A stretch of DNA of 64,000 bases from Rotaria macrura (taxonomy: Eukaryota; Rotifera; Eurotatoria; Philodinida; Philodinidae): contig OENT01000917.1 of the NCBI GenBank assembly GCA_900239685.1, forward strand, positions 1-64,000, read 5' to 3'. The notes beneath the pieces are model-generated. The model was not told the origin of the DNA. It saw only the letters and a program-made list of their open reading frames with translations, and ran no database searches. Below, in pieces: positions 22,393 to 34,599 of the stretch (position 1 is its first letter; the number at the start of each line of letters is the position of its first letter). The position numbers and the translations under genes are program-made.

Positions 22393-25358
22393 TATACAAC
22401 TGAAGCGGTTTCTATTTATTTTTGAAAATAATACTATCTTGGATTTCTATTTACAGTATTTTTCTTTATATATTTGCCACTATAAACATAAACAGAATAC
22501 TGATGTCATTATAGTTCTTTCTCAGATTACGGGCATTGGTATAGTCAAAATTTTCAGCGCACTTAGGAAAGTAGTAAACTGAAATAAAATCATCGACAGG
22601 TTTTCATCATAGTACCGCCGTAGGGTAATGAAGTCCGAGAGAGTTTCATAAATTATTGGAAAAAATATTGAAAATTGTAAGGTTCAAATGAATCCATCAT
22701 GCAACTCGGCAAGCTAACTAACTAGTCTGACTAGAATATAATTTTTATAAGTAAATGGTAAATATTTAATGACATGTTTCGATTTTATCTCAACTTTTTC
22801 TGAGCGGTTCCATTTCTAGTGAAATGTTTTGAATCGAAAGAATTAATTAATGTACATGGTGTCTCAAAAATCAGCCAACAGAAAAAACTGCACATGTCCA
22901 CTGGGCTATGACCAAGCGAGCTGTTTTCTTTCCTTATGATGGAAGATACTTGAGAGTTTATATTCATGTAGCAGCTGATTATTTACACACTTGAAATCAA
23001 ACATCATCTGCTTCAATACGGAAATTAGCTTTTTTCTACACTCTTCACTCAGTAGTCAACCGCGAAAAATAGAAAAGTACTCACTAAAAAAATATCCGTT
23101 TTCTAGAATATCAGCGAACAAAGCTTGTCAGGGTTCGGAAACTAATTACTCGCTCGCAAGAATTCCTTTTGTTCTTTCCTAACATCCAGAAACCCATTTA
23201 CTACCATCATTAACCCTTAAAAGGTTTTCGATAGTAACAAACTCCGAAACTGAGACTGGTTTCTTATGTTCAGAACCGCTTGAAGCAGTATCCGAGGCTC
23301 GGAAATCATGGCCAGTTTCCGAGTTTATCAGTATCGGAAAGCCTTAAAAGAGTTCTAGAAGATAAGAAATGGGTTTGTATGCCCAGAAAACTTTTTCTCG
23401 CTGGTTTTCATGAAAACGGATCTTTTAGAGAGTATCCAAAAGATAATTCACAAATTCCATTTTGTAGAAATACCTATGATGATCATTTTGGTAAAAGTAA
23501 TTGCTCGATTTTCATGACGAAATGATGGAACTAGAATCCAAATACTCGAAAATGTCGCATTGCTTCGACCAGCACTATTTGCCGTTCTCCAGTATTTTGA
23601 CTCGGGCAAAGTCATTGATTCATGAACATAGAACACTTTTTAACCACAACGATTAGAAAAAAAGAGCTCTAAAAAACAAGTTTTGCAAATAAGTTCTCGA
23701 ATACCTTTGCTTTTTCGTCCACTATCCATTGGAGTACTTAATCAGACTTTAACTGAAACTGCTAGTGTTGACAGGTATTTTCAGTAGAAAACGATCTGAG
23801 AGGATTCTCTGAAGTTTGATAGAATAGAGAAAACTCAAGGATTCAAATAAAGAATGACTCAAGTTTGAAAATCTAAGAACAGAGGATTTTGCATTCGAGT
23901 ATAAAAACACCAAATTTATAGTTTATCTTTCGCATAGAAATGTGAATTTTTATCTTTTAAATTAGTGGTAGTAAGTCTAATTGATGTTGTTAAACCTTTT
24001 ACTGCGATGAATTAAAACTTTGAAGTATCTCTACCATCAGGGAAAACATCAGCTCATTTTTTCGTAAATCGTGTGCAAATATAGTTTTCTTTTTCTTTCG
24101 GTGACTTTTGGGAAACGCTGCATACACATATATTTAATTATTCAGTGTAATCCAACTACTGCACTGACGCAGTTCTGAGAGCATTGTTTATACGTTCAGT
24201 AAAAAAATGAACGATCTTCATTTCTTTGATTATCAATGATATGTTTGTTCTTTTAACTTATTTAAATGTATAAAATGTTCTTTATTTGATTGTATAAAAT
24301 AAAAAGATAGTGATTGTTATGGGTGGTTGAAAAAGTACCTAAAAAAACTATTTTATTTTAAACACTAGGCGAGGCGGTGTCGAGTCGGAGTCTGAGAAGG
24401 CGAGGCAGCAATGAGCATATCGCCAACATGACGAGGCGGTAACGAGTTGGTTTTTTGATTGACTCGACGATATCTGGTATATATATGTATGCATAAAAAT
24501 AGCAAACGCCACTTTTACGATAACAGGAATCATGACGATTGTCAGGCATGTCGATATAGATGTTTTCTCGTCAATAGATATGATATCGTTTGCTGAGATT
24601 GGGTGGTTCAAGCACTATATTTAATTATTTTTCATCAATGCAACATATTTCTCCATGCATTTGTACTCAGTAGCTACTGCTAATTAAATATGTCGAAACA
24701 TTCATCCAGATATTTCAATATGAGTTAAACAGTACGATGCTATATCGAAAATAGAATTTTGCGTAATGTAATTTTTCTTATGAAAAGCAATACACTGGAT
24801 AGTACAGAATGTTATATTTGCGTATGAGACCAAATGTATACAGAGGTATCTCAATCATGCGCATATTGGTGATACATTCTTATATATCAATCTTTTCTGA
24901 GTGCAAATGAGTAAGAAACTATGAGGATACAAGGAATCGGTACTCATAAATTAACTAATTTAACCAGAACTACAGCAAAGGAATAGAACGCAACGCAACG
25001 TTCGCTCGCTCTCGTAGATAGGTCGATCATATTCGTTGTCGAGAATTAGATTGGTTAACATCAATGTCGCTGTAAGTGCATTAGTAGCTTATATTCGTAA
25101 TCAAGCATCACTGAAATATATCATCGAAAAAATTAAATATATTTAAATTGAACAAAAGTTCATTTTTGAATCGAACAGCTATGGAGAAAAAATATTTGTT
25201 CAAAAATGTTCCATGGTATTCATTGGATCACTACTAGGATCCTTTCCTTATTTACTTTTTCTTCATGTCTTTGGAATTATTGTGTGAATATTTGAAAATG
25301 CATGAAATAGAAAATTTTTAATCGTTCTAGATCAGAATAAAACTCGTATCATCTCGAA
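22393..25358. other. Gene-free spacer upstream of RPL10A
   Basis: About 3 kb without a supported gene. Two small anomalies occur: a cluster of CGGAAAC/TTTCCGAG words at about 23130-23420, and a GC-rich patch with GGCGAGGC, GAGTC and GACTC words at 24366-24472. Both look like fragments of word-type repeats. The 3' end must contain the RPL10A promoter; no clear TATA box was identified. Confidence 0.4.
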
Positions 25359-26148
25359 ATGTCGTCGAAAATTACTCGGGTAAGTTTAAAGTTTGAACAT
25401 ATAATCGAAAGTTACTTTTCATGTCTGTTCTTTTCTCCCGAATTCTAGGATATGCTGTATGAAACAGCCCAAAACGTTTTAACTTATGCCAATGAAACCA
25501 AGAAACGTAAATTTGTTGAAACAGTTGAATTACAAATTGTTTTAAAGAACTTCGATCCATCACGAGACAAACGTTTTAGTGGTACGGTTCGTCTTCGTTA
25601 TGTTCCAAAGCCAAAATTTACTGTATGTGTTTTGGGTGACGAGCGTCATTGTGACGAAGCTCGCGCTAACAACATACCAGCAATGACAATTGATGATTTG
25701 AAAAAATTAAATAAGGATAAAAAACTCGTACGAAAATTATCGCATCAATACGATGCTTTTCTTGCATCCGATGTTGTTATTCGACAAATACCTCGTATTC
25801 TTGGTAAATATGCTTAGTTGAAAAATAGGAAACAAATACTATGTCGAAATCGTTTGCTTATTTTCAGGACCTGGTTTAAATAAAGCAGGCAAATTTCCAA
25901 CAGCTATAACACAAGGTGATTCGTTGGTACAAAAAGTGGAAGAAATCAAATCAACAATTAAATTTCAAGCTAAGAAAACTATTTGTTTAGCTGTTGCCGT
26001 TGGTAATGTCACAATGAGTGGAGATGAATTAGCTGCTAATATTAATTTATCGGTAAACTTTCTTGTTTCGTTACTTAAAAAAAATTGGCAAAATGTTCGT
26101 GCATTGTATGTTAAATCATCTATGGGTAAACCGCAACGACTCTATTAA
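25359..26148 (+). CDS. RPL10A: 60S ribosomal protein L10a (uL1)
   Basis: Three exons (25359-25379, 25449-25803 and 25868-26148) with GT-AG introns of 69 and 64 bp encode 218 residues, close to the usual 217. Recognition is direct from the sequence: [20 protein letters not shown] near the N-terminus, [35 protein letters not shown] and the C-terminal [19 protein letters not shown]. uL1 forms the mobile L1 stalk of the large ribosomal subunit and contacts E-site tRNA. The short first coding exon (7 codons) is common for ribosomal protein genes. A polyadenylation signal AATAAA lies at 26272. The next gene begins about 220 bp downstream on the same strand. No defects are seen. Confidence 0.97.
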
Positions 26149-26271
26149 GAAAAAAACAAAATTCAAGCAACCAGTCATAGCAACAGCAAAAATAATAAGA
26201 ATATGAAAACAAACCATTATAACATCATCGTTGTTTTTCTTTTCTATGTATGTGTTAAATATGAAAATTAA

Positions 26272-26277
26272 AATAAA
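26272..26277 (+). terminator. Polyadenylation signal of RPL10A
   Basis: AATAAA about 125 bp after the RPL10A stop codon and before the first UCKL1 exon. Confidence 0.6.
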
Positions 26278-26369
26278 TTTACGCATACCTATAGAAAAAA
26301 AGAAAAAGAATTCAATATCTTAGCGAGGTTTATTTTAATCGTAGATAGATTTCTTTTCCTTTTGTCAAG

Positions 26370-26912
26370 ATGAGCACGTATCGACGGCACTCAGGTTCTA
26401 CTAACAGGTACGTTCGATTCTGATTATTATTTTTTGTCTGATTTATGAATTATAACAATGTTACAACAAAAATTTTATGACCAGTGTAGAAAGAATCCAA
26501 GGAAAAAAAAAGATAATGACTGTATGTGTATTTGTTTTATTTACTTTTTGGCTACTTTCTTTTCCCTATAAATAACTATTTTCTTCATGCTTGCCTAACG
26601 TTTGGTCTTGGTACGTGTCTTACAGTCGACTCTACTGTTTTTTCTCTTACATACGTGCACGCGATTGCATCGAATGATAGGAATAGGAAGAAAAAATGAG
26701 ACTGCTGTTTGTGCTTGCTTGCAAGCAGTCTCCACTTTATGATTAAAAACTAACTGCACTCGTTAAATCAAAAAGTGACATACTATACGCAGATTTAATT
26801 GAACAAAATAAAACACTATGACATCAAGAAAATATTTAAAAGTAATAAAAGAACAAACGACAATGGTGAAAAATGGCTCGAATTCAACGGATGATGAATA
26901 TGAAACTCGATG
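26370..26912 (+). promoter_or_regulatory. Two alternative UCKL1 first coding exons
   Basis: Exon 1a (26370-26407) begins ATGAGCACG and ends AACAG before GTACGT. Exon 1b (26818-26912) begins ATGACATCA and ends CGATG before GTGAGA. Both end in the same phase and both splice correctly onto the acceptor at 27057, giving AG|T (Ser) or TG|T (Cys). Two promoters, or 5' splice choice, would give proteins differing only at the N-terminus. Which is used cannot be told from the sequence. Confidence 0.5.
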
Positions 26913-29900
26913 GTGAGAGAAACAATCAAATCATATTATGCTTTGCTTTTTTTCACAACGGGCAAGCTAACCTAATCACTCAAAAAAATTTCTCTTAATT
27001 GAAACGAATTCTTATTTTTGAAAAACATTACAAAACCAGTTTTTCTGTGATTTTAGTGATTCAGATAACGATGATGAAACGCATCAAACTGATTCCTCGA
27101 GTATTTCGCCATCCACAAACAAACGTCGCGTGAGCTTCTTGCCAAAAAAGAAAAGTAATTTAAATGGAAAAGCACCACCAATGGCATCACCTACAAGTCC
27201 AACAACTTCAACAACAGCACCAGTCGGGAAAATGCGTCGAAGACGTCTACGTACAACTAGTCGTTCTATCGATGATCGTATTTCATTTCGTGGTCGTAAT
27301 CCAATTTACACAGCAGGTATTCCTACATATAAGAAATAATTCAAGTTTTTTTTATCAAGCTATGATTTTCTCATGCCGAAATAATAGGACGTCCAGCTTG
27401 GTATAATGCAACGGGTGAAATAAAAGAAGCATTTGTTATTGGTATATGTGGTGGTAGTGCTAGTGGTAAAACTACTGTAGCGCAAAGCATTGTCGAAAAA
27501 TTAAATGTACCCTGGGTTACCCTACTGAGTATGGATTCATTCTATAAAGTAAGGAGAAAAAAATCATTAAGTAACTACTTAATTGTAATGCAAGCAAAAA
27601 TTAAGGTTCTTTCCGACGAACAACACGAACAAGCCAATGAAAATAATTATAATTTCGATCATCCCGATGCATTTGATTTTCATCTTTTACTTGAAACACT
27701 TAAAAACCTTAAAATGGGTAGACAAGTACGGTGAAAATTGATCAGAAGAAACCTTAAATAGTATTTATTTTTGACTAGGTCGAAATACCATTGTACAACT
27801 TTAGTACTCATTCTCGTGAATCCCATACTGTAAGTTAAATTTCAATCGTATGAATAGTTCCTATAATGTATTTATGGCTATTTCTATTATCTATAGAAAA
27901 TCCTTTACGGTGCCAATGTCGTTATTTTTGAAGGCATTATGGCGTTTGCCAGTAAAGAAATTATCGAAGTACGTTATTTGATTTTAAGGTTCTTTGGTTT
28001 TGTTTTTTAAATACTCTGTTTTTCTATTCGAATAGATATTGGATATGAAAGTATTCGTTGATACGGATGCCGATATTCGTCTTGCACGTCGTCTCGAACG
28101 TGATATTACTGAACGTGGGCGTGACATAGACGGTGTTATACAGCAATACACACGTTTTGTGAAACCTTCTTATGATCATTATATCGCACCAACGATGATT
28201 TATGCAGATTTGATTGTTCCAAGGGGTAAAAATAAAATGAATGAATGAGTTTAAGTTTAAGTTTTAATTTTGCATTCTCTTCTATGTGCTATGTATGACT
28301 TTTCAAATGAAAGAAATAATATGACATAGTTCACTTCGGTATCAATCGTTAGAAATCAAAAGTACCAAGAGAAAGCAAAACAAACGAAAAAAAGTCACGA
28401 AGCAGCTATAGTCAAAAAAAAGTATGATTAGTTTTGCTTTAATGATTCTGGATGCAAAGCAACAGCGTCAATTAATGAGTCTCACATTCTTCGTTCTTAC
28501 CTGTTGTCATATGCTTGATCATTTTTTCTGATGAGATAAATTAGCAAGTTATCTCGTGACTAAATTAGAATAAAAACGCAATATGCCTATTCATTTCGCT
28601 ATCATTAAAAGTATGCAATGATATTTCAATATGAATGTTTTGGATATGGATGATATGATCATTAACGAATGTCTAGTTCACTTTCCGATTTAAATACACC
28701 TAGCGTGGTAAATGACACTTACAATAAAAAAATAATCAACATGGTGTTCGTACTTCCGTTTTGCAATGAAGTACACTCTATATACATTTCGCTTGATCCT
28801 CTTATCTCATGCTATGCCAATAATTATAAAAGCTTGGAACAAATCATGATTGTTTCTTGAGATGTATTACGTTCTCAAACCATCACGATATTCTATAAAG
28901 TATGAGAGACAATCCAACACTATTTTTTTTCTTTCCTTTTTCTTCGAGACTTCATAACTCGAGGAGAACCAATTGGTTTTAGTTGACTATATCAATATAT
29001 TCTGACAATGTCGAGTGAAAAATTCTCGATGAAATATTTTTCTAACTATCCTGTCAAAAACAATCAGTGAAGCTATTCGTAACTGTTGATAAATCGAGTA
29101 TGAGCAGAAATCGTTCTAGGCTTATTTCGTGTTTCGAGACATTCTACAGAATCGAAAATCTATTACTTCGAATGCAAGATTAGGGATCTGCAAAATGACT
29201 TGTTTTCAGTCCCGATCCCGGTCCCGGTCTTAATTGTAACTAAAATGTACTATTTTCATATATAAAAACTCAGAATCTATTTTTTTTTCAGAATGCACAC
29301 GTCCTATATAAATTTCAACTGACACTAGTATTTGAGAGTGAAAGGCATGTGTTTGATATGAGAAGTAGATCAGGATCAGCAAGACTAGAACTTCTATTTT
29401 TACTGAAATTTTCGAATGTTTTTGCAAGGTCAAATCTCAATCTTATGTTCGCTTTTTATTTCCAAAGAGTAGAAAAGTTTTTCTCAAGTGAAGCATAGAG
29501 GAGTAGAAGAAGAAAAATAAGCAATTCACAATAAAATTAGCAGAACAATGATAAAACACTATAAATAAGGGGAAATTTAAACTAGGTATGCACGAATGCT
29601 AGTTAACTAGGTGTTAGTCCGGTTGAATATCGATTTAACTGATCTAGGATTCAATCAATAGTTAGTAACTTTATGATTTTAATACATTATGTTGTCTAAT
29701 CTTGATAATGAATCGAATTATATAGATATGCAATCGGACTGAGTATCCAATTGACTGGCAGTGGTGCATACCTAGTTTAAATAGCTATCGAATCAAATAT
29801 ATGTGTATTTTGTTTTATATACTCGAAAACCGAATCAAGTTTCCAAAAAATTTGATTCTCGAAAGCAGAATCGTGATCCGAAAAAATTTTTATCAGATTT

Positions 29901-31599
29901 GGAGAAAAAAAAGTTGATTTAAAGATTTTTTCTCAAAAATGAGTGAGAAATATAAAAACATACAGTTTGATACTTGATGAGTAAAAGCAGACCGGGACTA
30001 CTTTGTAGATCCCTATCCAAGATACCACTTGCAATGATTGATTGGTGAGAATTTAAGAATTTGTTAAAATTCAAAATCAGTCATATCCTGAAGTAGGTTT
30101 GTCACGTAGGATCAGTGCTTATCGAGACTTCTGTTTAAAAAAAAACAGAATTCTTGAATATATATTTTTTCTGAACAAAAAGAATTGAAAAATTCTACAT
30201 TTCAAACATTTTTAGGTGGCGAAAATCAAATAGCTATCGATTTAATTGTGCGTCATGTTAATCGTGAACTTCAAAAAGTATGCTACATAGATTATATCGT
30301 TGTTTATTCTTATCTTAAATTATATTCTTCTATTAGCGTGGTGTCAAAGTAAGAAATGAACTTGTCAATCGACTCGGGCTTATGCGCGACTTACCAATGC
30401 CTGATACATTTTATCTCATTGAGCAAACAGCACAAATAAAATATCTTCACACGATTATAAGGTACGAATTTGAATAGATTTAGTTTTGTTGAAAATTATG
30501 CATTATTTCATAAATTAGAAATAAACTTACAGTTCGAGATGAATTTATTTTTTATTCTAAACGCCTTATGCGCTTATTAATCGAATATACTTTATCATTG
30601 TTACCATTTGAAGTAAGTTTTTCTCTTTGTCTTTAATTTTTTGCCAAGATATTACGAGACATTTCTTCTAGGACGTAACTGTTGAAACACCTCAAGGTCT
30701 TTTATACAAAGGAAAGAAGCATGTCTATACTGATGTAAGTTTTAGTTTGCCTGAACAGAAATAAAAACTTAGTACATGCATTTATTTAAAAGGTTTGTGG
30801 TGTTTCGATCGTTCGAGCTGGCGAATGTTTGGAACCCGCATTATGTGAAGTTTATAAAGATGCTAAAATTGGTAAAATTTTAATTCAAACCAATCAATTA
30901 ACTGGTGAACCAGAGGTAACCAATTAAACTTTCACTTCATGTCAGAATGCTGTTTCACATGTTGAATGAATAGCTTCATTTTCTTCGATTACCTCGGGAT
31001 ATTGCTGATGCTTATGTTTTTATTCTTGACGCTACTATAGGTAAAAATTCTTTTCTCATGTTTCATGTGCTTCTAATACGAAAACAAACCTTTACTTTTT
31101 CTAGCAACTGGAGCAGCTGCATTGATGGCTATACGAGTTTTATTAGATCACAATGTACCTGAAGATAAGATAGCTGTACTATCACTATTAGTCTCAAAAC
31201 AAGGTGAAATCTTAATTGAAATTCGACTTTAGTCATTTATTCATATTTGTGTATCTATTCAATCATTGATTCTATTCAGGCGTGCAAACCGTTGCTTATG
31301 CATTTCCGAAGGTTAAAATAATTACGACAGCATACGATACTCAACTTGATCAAGAAACCGGTTTCATCTGTCCTGGTTTAGGTAATTTCGGTGATCGATA
31401 CTTTGGTACTGATCCGATAGCTTCGGCATCAGATAATGAAGATGTTGCATTTGGTCAATGTGGTAATATAAGTTCACCGTCTGGTACACCGAATTCACCA
31501 CAACGATCAAGTAAATTAAACAATGTGAATCGAGATCTATCCCCATTTGCAACATTAAAAACAAATGATTATCAAGAAGATGTTTTCTCAACAATATAA
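26370..31599 (+). CDS. UCKL1: Uridine-cytidine kinase-like 1 (kinase + UPRTase-like domains)
   Basis: Fifteen coding exons: first exon 26818-26912 or 26370-26407, then 27057-27316, 27388-27548, 27606-27725, 27779-27829, 27897-27968, 28036-28225, 30216-30277, 30337-30461, 30519-30612, 30672-30734, 30793-30915, 30974-31040, 31105-31203 and 31280-31599. The protein is 633 residues with the 26818 start, or 614 with the 26370 start. After a disordered Ser/Thr/Arg-rich N-terminus comes the uridine kinase domain: P-loop GGSASGKT (about 140-147), [23 protein letters not shown] and DISERGRD-like [12 protein letters not shown]. Then comes the uracil phosphoribosyltransferase-like domain: [30 protein letters not shown], the DATIATGAAA loop and IPGIGNFGDR-like [14 protein letters not shown]. 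Family role: pyrimidine salvage, phosphorylating uridine/cytidine. The C-terminal domain is probably not an active UPRTase in animals. One intron (28226-30215) is swollen by transposons. Confidence 0.96.
29181..30015. mobile_element. hAT-type non-autonomous element in a UCKL1 intron
   Basis: An 835-bp element. The left end is TAGGGATCTGCAAAATG and the right end is the complement of TAGGGATCTACAAAGTAG, inverted with few mismatches. The flanks are TGCAAGAT (29173-29180) and TCCAAGAT (30016-30023), an 8-bp target duplication with one mismatch. Inner GTCCCGGTC and GACCGGGAC words also pair. It resembles the smaller hAT MITE at 11032-11144. No transposase is present. It carries a nested MITE and explains much of the extra length of this 2-kb intron. 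Confidence 0.8.
29576..29781. mobile_element. TTAA-flanked MITE nested in the hAT element
   Basis: TTTAAACTAGGTATGCAC (29576-29593) and its exact complement GTGCATACCTAGTTTAAA (29764-29781) form a perfect 18-bp inverted pair. Imperfect pairing continues for about 30 bp further in (AGTCCGGTTG with CAATCGGACT). TTAA lies at both outer ends, so the target site is probably TTAA, as used by piggyBac and Kolobok elements. The ends do not match the common piggyBac CCC start, so the superfamily is open. It is non-coding. Confidence 0.75.
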
Positions 31600-31845
31600 G
31601 GGTGCTATAATCTTATCTAGTCTATACTACAATAATCAAATAAAACGAACAGAATAAACTGGACATTCCGAATTAGGTGCGCAGGTTGTCAGTAATAAAC
31701 GCTGTCTTTGTTATGTCAGTAGTAAGATATTATGAAAGAGGTCTGGTGGCAATATATATAAATCTCTATATATATTCTCTGTTTCAATTTTTGTTCTCTT
31801 GATGCTATTTCTGTTGTTTGTTTTCTGCTCGCTGATAAGTTTCTT

Positions 31846-31851
31846 AATAAA
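31846..31851 (+). terminator. Polyadenylation signal of UCKL1
   Basis: AATAAA about 250 bp after the UCKL1 stop and about 115 bp before the next start codon. Confidence 0.5.
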
Positions 31852-31964
31852 ATGATGAACATTTTGTGTTTTGATTCGTTTTGTTTGTTTGTTGAAGTTG
31901 AACGTAAAAAGAAAAGATTAAATAAAAATAATATGAGATTGAATGATTGAACGATCGCTTTCAG

Positions 31965-34327
31965 ATGTCATCATCAACAAGTGATGTTGATTACGAAAAT
32001 ATCAAGGATAAGGTAGTCTACAAGCCGGGAAATTTTCGTTTTCAAGATCTGTCAACTGATAAACGAAAAAAATTATACAAAGATCGTCAAAATGAACTCA
32101 ATCCTTGTCTTCAAGTAAGTAATTGCATTTGATTGATGTTTAACATGAATGAGATCAAGCGAAAACTATTGAATCATAAGAATGGACTGCTGCTTTCTAG
32201 GAGAAGAATTCATTTGAAATATAACTAAATCTTCTCTCTCTCTCCCTCTCTAAGATCAAAAGTCCCATGAGAGAATTGGGCCAGCTCTAAAACGGATGGA
32301 GGTTACTTATTAGGCGCACGCACACACACGAGATGTGAAATACAACAACTAAAAATGATTCGGGAAAAAAGTATCTCGCATCGTCATACTTTTGTGGACA
32401 CATGATTCAACTAGATCCAAATATTAAAAATTCTAATAAACTCTTATATTAAATCATACTAGGAGCCCTAGGAATTTTTTAATTATAATAGAGGAGACTT
32501 ACGTTTTTATTTTACATTAGTGTTAATATTAGTGTTGAATTGATTATCGTGTTTCAAAAGTGTAAATTGTGTTTTGGAAATAACGAAATGATATTTTTAA
32601 ACATGATTTCCCTGTTTAAATCAAAATTATTTATATACAGGCACTCTTTTTCTATTCAAACTACAACTTAGTAGTATTTAATCACTGATTTATAAGTAAA
32701 TAAAATTAGTTCGAAAACGTTAAACATCGATAGTGATAGTTTAGCTATGCTTTAACGTGTAATAGTAATCGTCTCTCGTCATTGTTGATATTTATATCCA
32801 AGAAAAAATTTCTCAAGCTCTAGATTACATATGCCACTCGAAAAATACCCATTTTAGTTGGCTCTGATACATATATATGTCTCACATGAAGACATAGATT
32901 TCGTTTTTTTCCTTCAAAACATATATTTCAACTTATTGATTGGTATTGTTTTATTTTCACGCTCATGGTAAGTACTAGTGAATAAAACTATAGATTAAAT
33001 ACGAAAAGTGATGACTTTGGTCAGTTCATACTATACTAGTTTATTCCAGTGATCATCAGTTTTCCACTTTCGGGCTTATGATTAGACAGATAAACTCTCC
33101 ATAGAATACTATCGAGTATCTCGTATAAAGTGAATTAAAATAAATTATAAATTGAATTTCAACACAACAGTATAACACAAAAAGCAATGATGATTTGAAT
33201 TTCAAGTACTTGAACAATTGAGATTGTCGTAACATAATTAATTTAACACTGTATTTGAGAGTATGCAGTCGAATTTTATATTTATTTAATAAAAAGTATT
33301 ACATTCTGTTTACTTTTGTTTTCGTTGCATCTAGGAATCGGAAATATCTACTGCTTGCTTATTAATAGCTGGCGATGATCATCATCAATGTGACCCACAA
33401 GTAGAAAATTACAAAACATGCAAACGTTTTTGGGTAAATAATCTTCTTTTGAAGTTAACTTCCTATTCGACACTGAAATCATTAATGAAAATCTCTCTAA
33501 ACTCATGGCTATTCACTGCAATGTTCATTTATTTATGAATCGATGAATGTTGATCACAGAAATAGAATTCGTTGAATCATAGCTAGTTTAATCACATAGC
33601 ATTATACTCATCTAAACATGCACGTATGGAATGACGATGATTAAGACGCAAACATATTACGAGTGGGTTGATCTTTGGTAGATATCAATTTTTTCGATCA
33701 AAAACGTTCTAACTCCACAAGATAATACATTCAAGTTTTTAAACATGTTTCAAGTATGAAAATAAAACAATTGTGTAACGAAAAAACAAATCGAGTTCCA
33801 TACATTTTGTTAAATTTCACAGAAATTTTCTCATCTCAATCATGAAATATTTCTATTTATTGCTATGTTAAAATTCATCGTAGAGTTGCATTAACATGTG
33901 CTCATTATTAATCACTGCGTATATGTTGAAAGTACAGTAAAACAGTATGAAAAATCATTATATCAGTTAAGTGGAGTATTGCATGCACAATGTGTCTTTT
34001 GCAGAAACTCAATTCTAGTAAGAAAAGATAGTGTGTTCAAGATTGGCACTAATACTATTAAGAAAGTCGTAAAAAATAATTAGATGTAGATGACTTTGAT
34101 TCTATTATTTAGACAGCCGTACGAAACTTTGCAACTTCAAATCATTTAATGAGAAATGACGGTTTTCCACCATTATCAGAACGGCCTATTTGGTATGCTA
34201 AATTTGATTATCAACAATAGAGAAATGTTTATGTTTTGTTTTCATTTTGCTCTCTTTTAGGAAAAAACAACTTGCATTTTGGATTGAAACAAAAAAATTG
34301 ACAATACCAGAAGAATTAAAACGTTAA
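31965..34327 (+). CDS. CHCHD7: Twin CX9C protein, CHCHD7/COX23-like
   Basis: Four exons (31965-32114, 33335-33433, 34113-34192 and 34261-34327) encode 131 residues. The core reads NPCLQESEISTAC, then CDPQVENYKTCKRFW. Cys48-Cys58 and Cys69-Cys79 are each separated by nine residues, the twin CX9C signature, and NPCL.ES..ST.C plus Y..C+.FW are characteristic of CHCHD7 (yeast Cox23). Such proteins are oxidised and trapped by the Mia40 pathway in the mitochondrial intermembrane space and are linked to cytochrome oxidase assembly. The 131 residues exceed the roughly 85 of human CHCHD7 because of an extra N-terminal region of about 45 residues. Introns 1 and 2 (1.2 and 0.68 kb) are long for this window. 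The start is the first ATG after an in-frame region lacking other ATGs. Confidence 0.88.
32230..32330. repeat. Short CT and CA microsatellites in a CHCHD7 intron
   Basis: A CT-rich run (TTCTCTCTCTCTCCCTCTCT) lies near 32231, and a short GCACGCACACACAC run near 32317. No other feature was found in this intron. Confidence 0.6.
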
Positions 34328-34423
34328 CTATTAACAATCGATATTTGTGTGGTTACAGGGATTTTGTAGATAAAAAGTGAAATAGCATCCATTCTAGAAT
34401 TTATAATTTCTGTTTTCTATCTT

Positions 34424-34429
34424 AATAAA
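34424..34429 (+). terminator. Polyadenylation signal of CHCHD7
   Basis: AATAAA about 100 bp after the CHCHD7 stop. Confidence 0.55.
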
Positions 34430-34599
34430 CCAAAACATAAATCCGTATTCAATCGAATCGTTCACATCCATACATCAAGCCTAATTGTTTATTGTTAATC
34501 AATGACCAATCTTCTGATTTCATGCAATGTGTAGTAGCTTAAATTATTCATCCCACTTCTCTAAGACAAGTTTTTGTTGTACTCTTCTTCAGATCATAG

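Noticed and set aside
31364-31594. Minus-strand frame inside UCKL1
   Set aside because: Antisense shadow of the last UCKL1 exon.
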